From Carboxylicivirga linearis (GTDB taxonomy: Bacteria > Bacteroidota > Bacteroidia > Bacteroidales > Marinilabiliaceae), in assembly GCF_018271995.1 (NCBI RefSeq), contig NZ_JAGUCO010000002.1, positions 1-64,000 on the forward strand: 64,000 nucleotides of DNA, given 5' to 3'. Positions 61,871 to 64,000 of the stretch are shown piece after piece. Position 1 is the stretch's first letter. The number at the start of each line of letters is the position of its first letter. Under the pieces are notes generated by a model. The model was not told where the DNA came from and ran no database searches. It worked only from the letters and a program-made list of their open reading frames with translations. The translations under genes and the position numbers were made by a program.

Positions 61871-62890
61871 TTAAAACCGAACTTCTAAGTTAAAGAAAAT
61901 TCTTCCGGTATCCACTGGATCATCATTATTAGAATGATGGTGTTGATAGTTTATCGAAGTATTTATCTTTCTGGGAACAAGGGCATACTCGATACCTGCA
62001 AAGATATCTTCGCCATCTCTACTGTTCCAGTTCTCGATATGAGAGGCTTGTTCTTCATCCGGATTTTCTTCATAACTAAATTTCGAATCCATACCATCAA
62101 TACGTGCCCATACACCAAATCTATTGGTAAAATTGTATTGTGAGAAAATGGAATAGGCATTTCTGTCATGTCCCTCGAAATAAGCATAATTCTCTTGATG
62201 AGTATATTCCAGTCCAAGAGTGAATTCATCCAAATCGAATCCTATAAAACCGGTTAAGGATGCCAGGTGGATATCCAGACTTGAATAATCAGAATACAAA
62301 CGTCCAATAATTTTACGGTCAGCAAACCAACCTGTAACACCTAAACTTCCACGAAAAGCATCGTCTTGTTGTAGTTGCTTGTAACCCTCACCATTAAACA
62401 GGGCTAAGTCAACTGAGAAATTATCGTTTCTGTATTGGCCTGAGGCACCCACATCAGCACTAAAGTCGAATTTTTGTCTGTCTAGCATCGATGGCAGGAT
62501 ATAACGCTTTCCCCACAAACGCTCTTGTACTTTAAACTGATAGGTGTCGTGCAGACCAAATGCCGCAAACCAAGGACCTTTTTCGTAGTACAAGGCTGCT
62601 GTTTTAAAGAAAACATATTGCGATAGTGCGTCTTCAATAACAAATTCACTACCACCTACGTCAATTCTAACATGTGCTCTGAATTCTTCGGTTATCTGAT
62701 AGCGATAACCCATGTAAGCTCTTTTAAGCTCAAAAGCTTTTTCATTGCTGTCACCAATAACATCGGTACTGAAATCGGTAAAGATTCTTCCTTCAATTCG
62801 GCCACTAGGCTTGAATTCTTCATTCTGCTGGGCAAACACACAGCTAACCCACATGACCATTGCAGCCATGATAAGCATTGATTTTTTCAT
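61871..62890 (-). CDS. second porin-like outer-membrane protein
   Basis: A 339-residue protein with a signal peptide (about 1-20, VFAQ cleavage) and alternating β-strands across the whole length. FELKRAYMGYRYQITEEFRAHVRIDVG and YEKGPWFAAFGLHDT are of the same type as OprP-like porins, and the C-terminus is aromatic (FFNLEVRF). It is shorter than the next porin and shares no obvious close identity with it. The gene sits between the phosphate transporter and the OprP-like gene, all on the minus strand, so it is probably part of a phosphate uptake unit. Confidence 0.75.
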   Translation of the reverse strand: MKKSMLIMAAMVMWVSCVFAQQNEEFKPSGRIEGRIFTDFSTDVIGDSNEKAFELKRAYMGYRYQITEEFRAHVRIDVGGSEFVIEDALSQYVFFKTAALYYEKGPWFAAFGLHDTYQFKVQERLWGKRYILPSMLDRQKFDFSADVGASGQYRNDNFSVDLALFNGEGYKQLQQDDAFRGSLGVTGWFADRKIIGRLYSDYSSLDIHLASLTGFIGFDLDEFTLGLEYTHQENYAYFEGHDRNAYSIFSQYNFTNRFGVWARIDGMDSKFSYEENPDEEQASHIENWNSRDGEDIFAGIEYALVPRKINTSINYQHHHSNNDDPVDTGRIFFNLEVRF

Positions 62891-62969
62891 TTTTCCTCCT
62901 GATAAATTGTGATTTAACTTATTAGCCCAATTCCCAAAAGACTGAATAAATTAACTGTTACGAGTAATA

Positions 62970-63001
62970 TCAGGATGAAGTTTGTGCGAACTTCATCCTG
63001 A
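62970..63001 (-). other. strong hairpin between the PiT and porin genes
   Basis: TCAGGATGAAGTT and AACTTCATCCTGA form a perfect 13-bp stem with a six-base loop. The minus-strand side lacks a T-run, so it looks more like an mRNA-processing or stabilising hairpin, or a weak terminator, than a standard one. Confidence 0.5.
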
Positions 63002-63014
63002 AAAGATAGTGTTA

Positions 63015-64000
63015 TTAGTTTTTCTGAAAATCTACAAAATCGCGCTGAGCTTTTACCAGGTTGATCAAATGAAGCAACAGGGTTTGTGTCTCATGTAAGA
63101 TGTTAAGGTATAATAAACTGGTTTTTGTTCCAGCTTTTGCTCCTTTTATACGTTTTAATTGCGCTTTACGGTAATCACGGATAGAAGAAAGTACTGTTTC
63201 TTGTTTATCTGTTAATTTTGATAATTTTTCGTAATTACCCTTTTTTATCATTGAAATGCTGTCACTAATAAAATCCTGAACAGCCACATTTAAATTATTA
63301 AGGTCTTCAAATTGTTCTGGTTTGAATACATTGTGGTTATTATCCAAATGCATATAGCATGGTTCAGATATATATGACAAACAATGAGCTGTTTCTCGCA
63401 AATAATCAATTACTTGTACATAATAAAGGCTTGAGTCGATCGATTGCTCCTGAAGCTTCATTACGGTTGGATACACGTTGTCTTTTAGCTTCTTAGCTTT
63501 TTTGTTGATTCCTATAACCTCTTTATTTGTGTTCTTTAATTTCTTTCTACTTTCAGCTTCAAAGTCATGTATTGTTTTTGAATATAAATCAGAAATACTT
63601 TGTAAAGTTTTGGTAACACTGCTGGTACATTTAGCTAATACTTTTTCAGCTGGTATTTCCTCTTCAACTTCTTCAATTTCGTATTCAGACACTTCGGTTT
63701 CGGTAGTTGCTTTTTTAGGCATTAAATGAGTTCTGAATACCATAAACAGAGCAAATAGTATCAAAACTGCAATAATCCATAGTCCGGCTACCGAAATAAG
63801 CATTGCCATAACAAACGCTGCAGTAAAGGCTGAGAAGGCAGTAAAGAACCATCCACCAATTACTGAAAGAACTCCGGTGATACGGTAGACAGCACTTTCG
63901 CGGCCCCAGGCACGGTCTGCCAATGAACTACCCATAGCTACCATAAAAGTTACATAGGTAGTTGACAAAGGTAATTTCATATTGGTTGCCAGTGAAATAA
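63015..64000 (-). CDS. PiT-family phosphate transporter with C-terminal PhoU-like domain, partial
   Basis: The gene enters from the right edge, so only its 3' part is seen (about 328 codons). The open frame continues past the Met at 63980 to the window edge (ISLATN before MKLP), so that Met is internal. SLATNMKLPLSTTYVTF matches the conserved second PiT repeat, then GSSLADRAWGRESAVYRI and further membrane segments. After an acidic linker (ETEVSEYEIEEVEEEIP) comes a helical domain of about 220 residues resembling PhoU-like proteins. PiT symporters import phosphate with H+ or Na+; fusion to a PhoU-like domain is known in this phylum as far as I recall. Confidence 0.87.
   Translation of the reverse strand, partial: ISLATNMKLPLSTTYVTFMVAMGSSLADRAWGRESAVYRITGVLSVIGGWFFTAFSAFTAAFVMAMLISVAGLWIIAVLILFALFMVFRTHLMPKKATTETEVSEYEIEEVEEEIPAEKVLAKCTSSVTKTLQSISDLYSKTIHDFEAESRKKLKNTNKEVIGINKKAKKLKDNVYPTVMKLQEQSIDSSLYYVQVIDYLRETAHCLSYISEPCYMHLDNNHNVFKPEQFEDLNNLNVAVQDFISDSISMIKKGNYEKLSKLTDKQETVLSSIRDYRKAQLKRIKGAKAGTKTSLLYLNILHETQTLLLHLINLVKAQRDFVDFQKN

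Noticed and set aside
1-64000. CRISPR array, prophage, transposon or toxin-antitoxin system
   Set aside because: I looked for regular direct repeats with unique spacers, transposase or integrase motifs and small paired genes. The only periodic array (43579-43746) has no spacers and a 21-bp unit.
1-64000. tRNA genes in intergenic regions
   Set aside because: No GGTTCGANTCC-type T-loop with a matching acceptor stem was found. The GGTTCGACAGG at about 13555 lacks a cloverleaf context.

Overview
The window comes from an AT-rich chromosome of the phylum Bacteroidota, most likely a facultatively or strictly anaerobic, fermentative member of the Marinilabiliales/Bacteroidales side (inference). The evidence is a SusC/SusD pair, the short Bacteroidota-type primary sigma factor, promoters of the TTG-N19/20-TAnnTTTG type, a methylmalonyl-CoA decarboxylase sodium pump, a pyruvate formate-lyase system, and A-rich rather than Shine-Dalgarno-like translation starts. 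No phage, transposase, CRISPR array or defence island was seen. This is mostly core metabolic chromosome.

Layout. 1-120: 3' end of a 5S rRNA with its terminator (end of an rrn operon), then a short decayed TadA-like remnant. 561-4712: methylmalonyl-CoA epimerase and the four subunits of a sodium-pumping methylmalonyl-CoA decarboxylase (propionate formation). 4998-10142: an orphan SusC/SusD uptake pair behind two tandem consensus promoters and a long leader with a small ORF and a duplicated sequence. 10277-13504 (minus): late cobalamin genes cobT-cobS-cobC-cobU under a cobalamin riboswitch. 13708-19245 (minus): a metal permease with an HMA domain, LolA, FtsK and a lipoprotein. 19580-21606: carbamate kinase and ornithine carbamoyltransferase. 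21681-31812: dapF, a Do-type protease, rpoD, uvrB, an outer-membrane barrel protein, a long-chain acyl-CoA synthetase and a TPR protein. 32266-38717: purL, then an acyl-CoA synthetase paired with a lipid A-type acyltransferase. 38988-46768: a flavin reductase, two methylthiotransferases, a YciB-Nudix fusion, DUF2157 and GDYxxLxY proteins and an SDR enzyme. 46847-50739 (minus): focA, pflA, pflB. 51160-57367: purC, phoH, mazG, a His-rich secreted protein, formate-THF ligase and a small membrane protein. 57600-60447 (minus): a TonB receptor and a His-rich small protein behind a perfect palindrome. 60562-64000 (minus): two porins and the 3' part of a PiT phosphate transporter fused to a PhoU-like domain.

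How the genes fit together. Pyruvate formate-lyase makes acetyl-CoA and formate. Formate leaves through FocA or is activated by formate-THF ligase, which feeds one-carbon units to purine synthesis (purL and purC are also here). The succinate-to-propionate branch uses the epimerase and decarboxylase; its mutase (not in the window) needs B12, which fits the nearby riboswitch-controlled cobalamin operon. Carbamate kinase with OTC could make ATP from citrulline.

The points most worth a second look are regulatory or architectural: the SusC leader; the perfect 22-bp palindrome on the promoter of the His-rich/TonB operon; the paired 20-bp dyads upstream of pflB; a cluster of AAGTACA-type inverted repeats before purL; a 21-bp-period minisatellite before the YciB-Nudix gene; and that fusion itself. 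I found no clearly new multi-gene system. The His-rich protein/TonB receptor module is the closest candidate.
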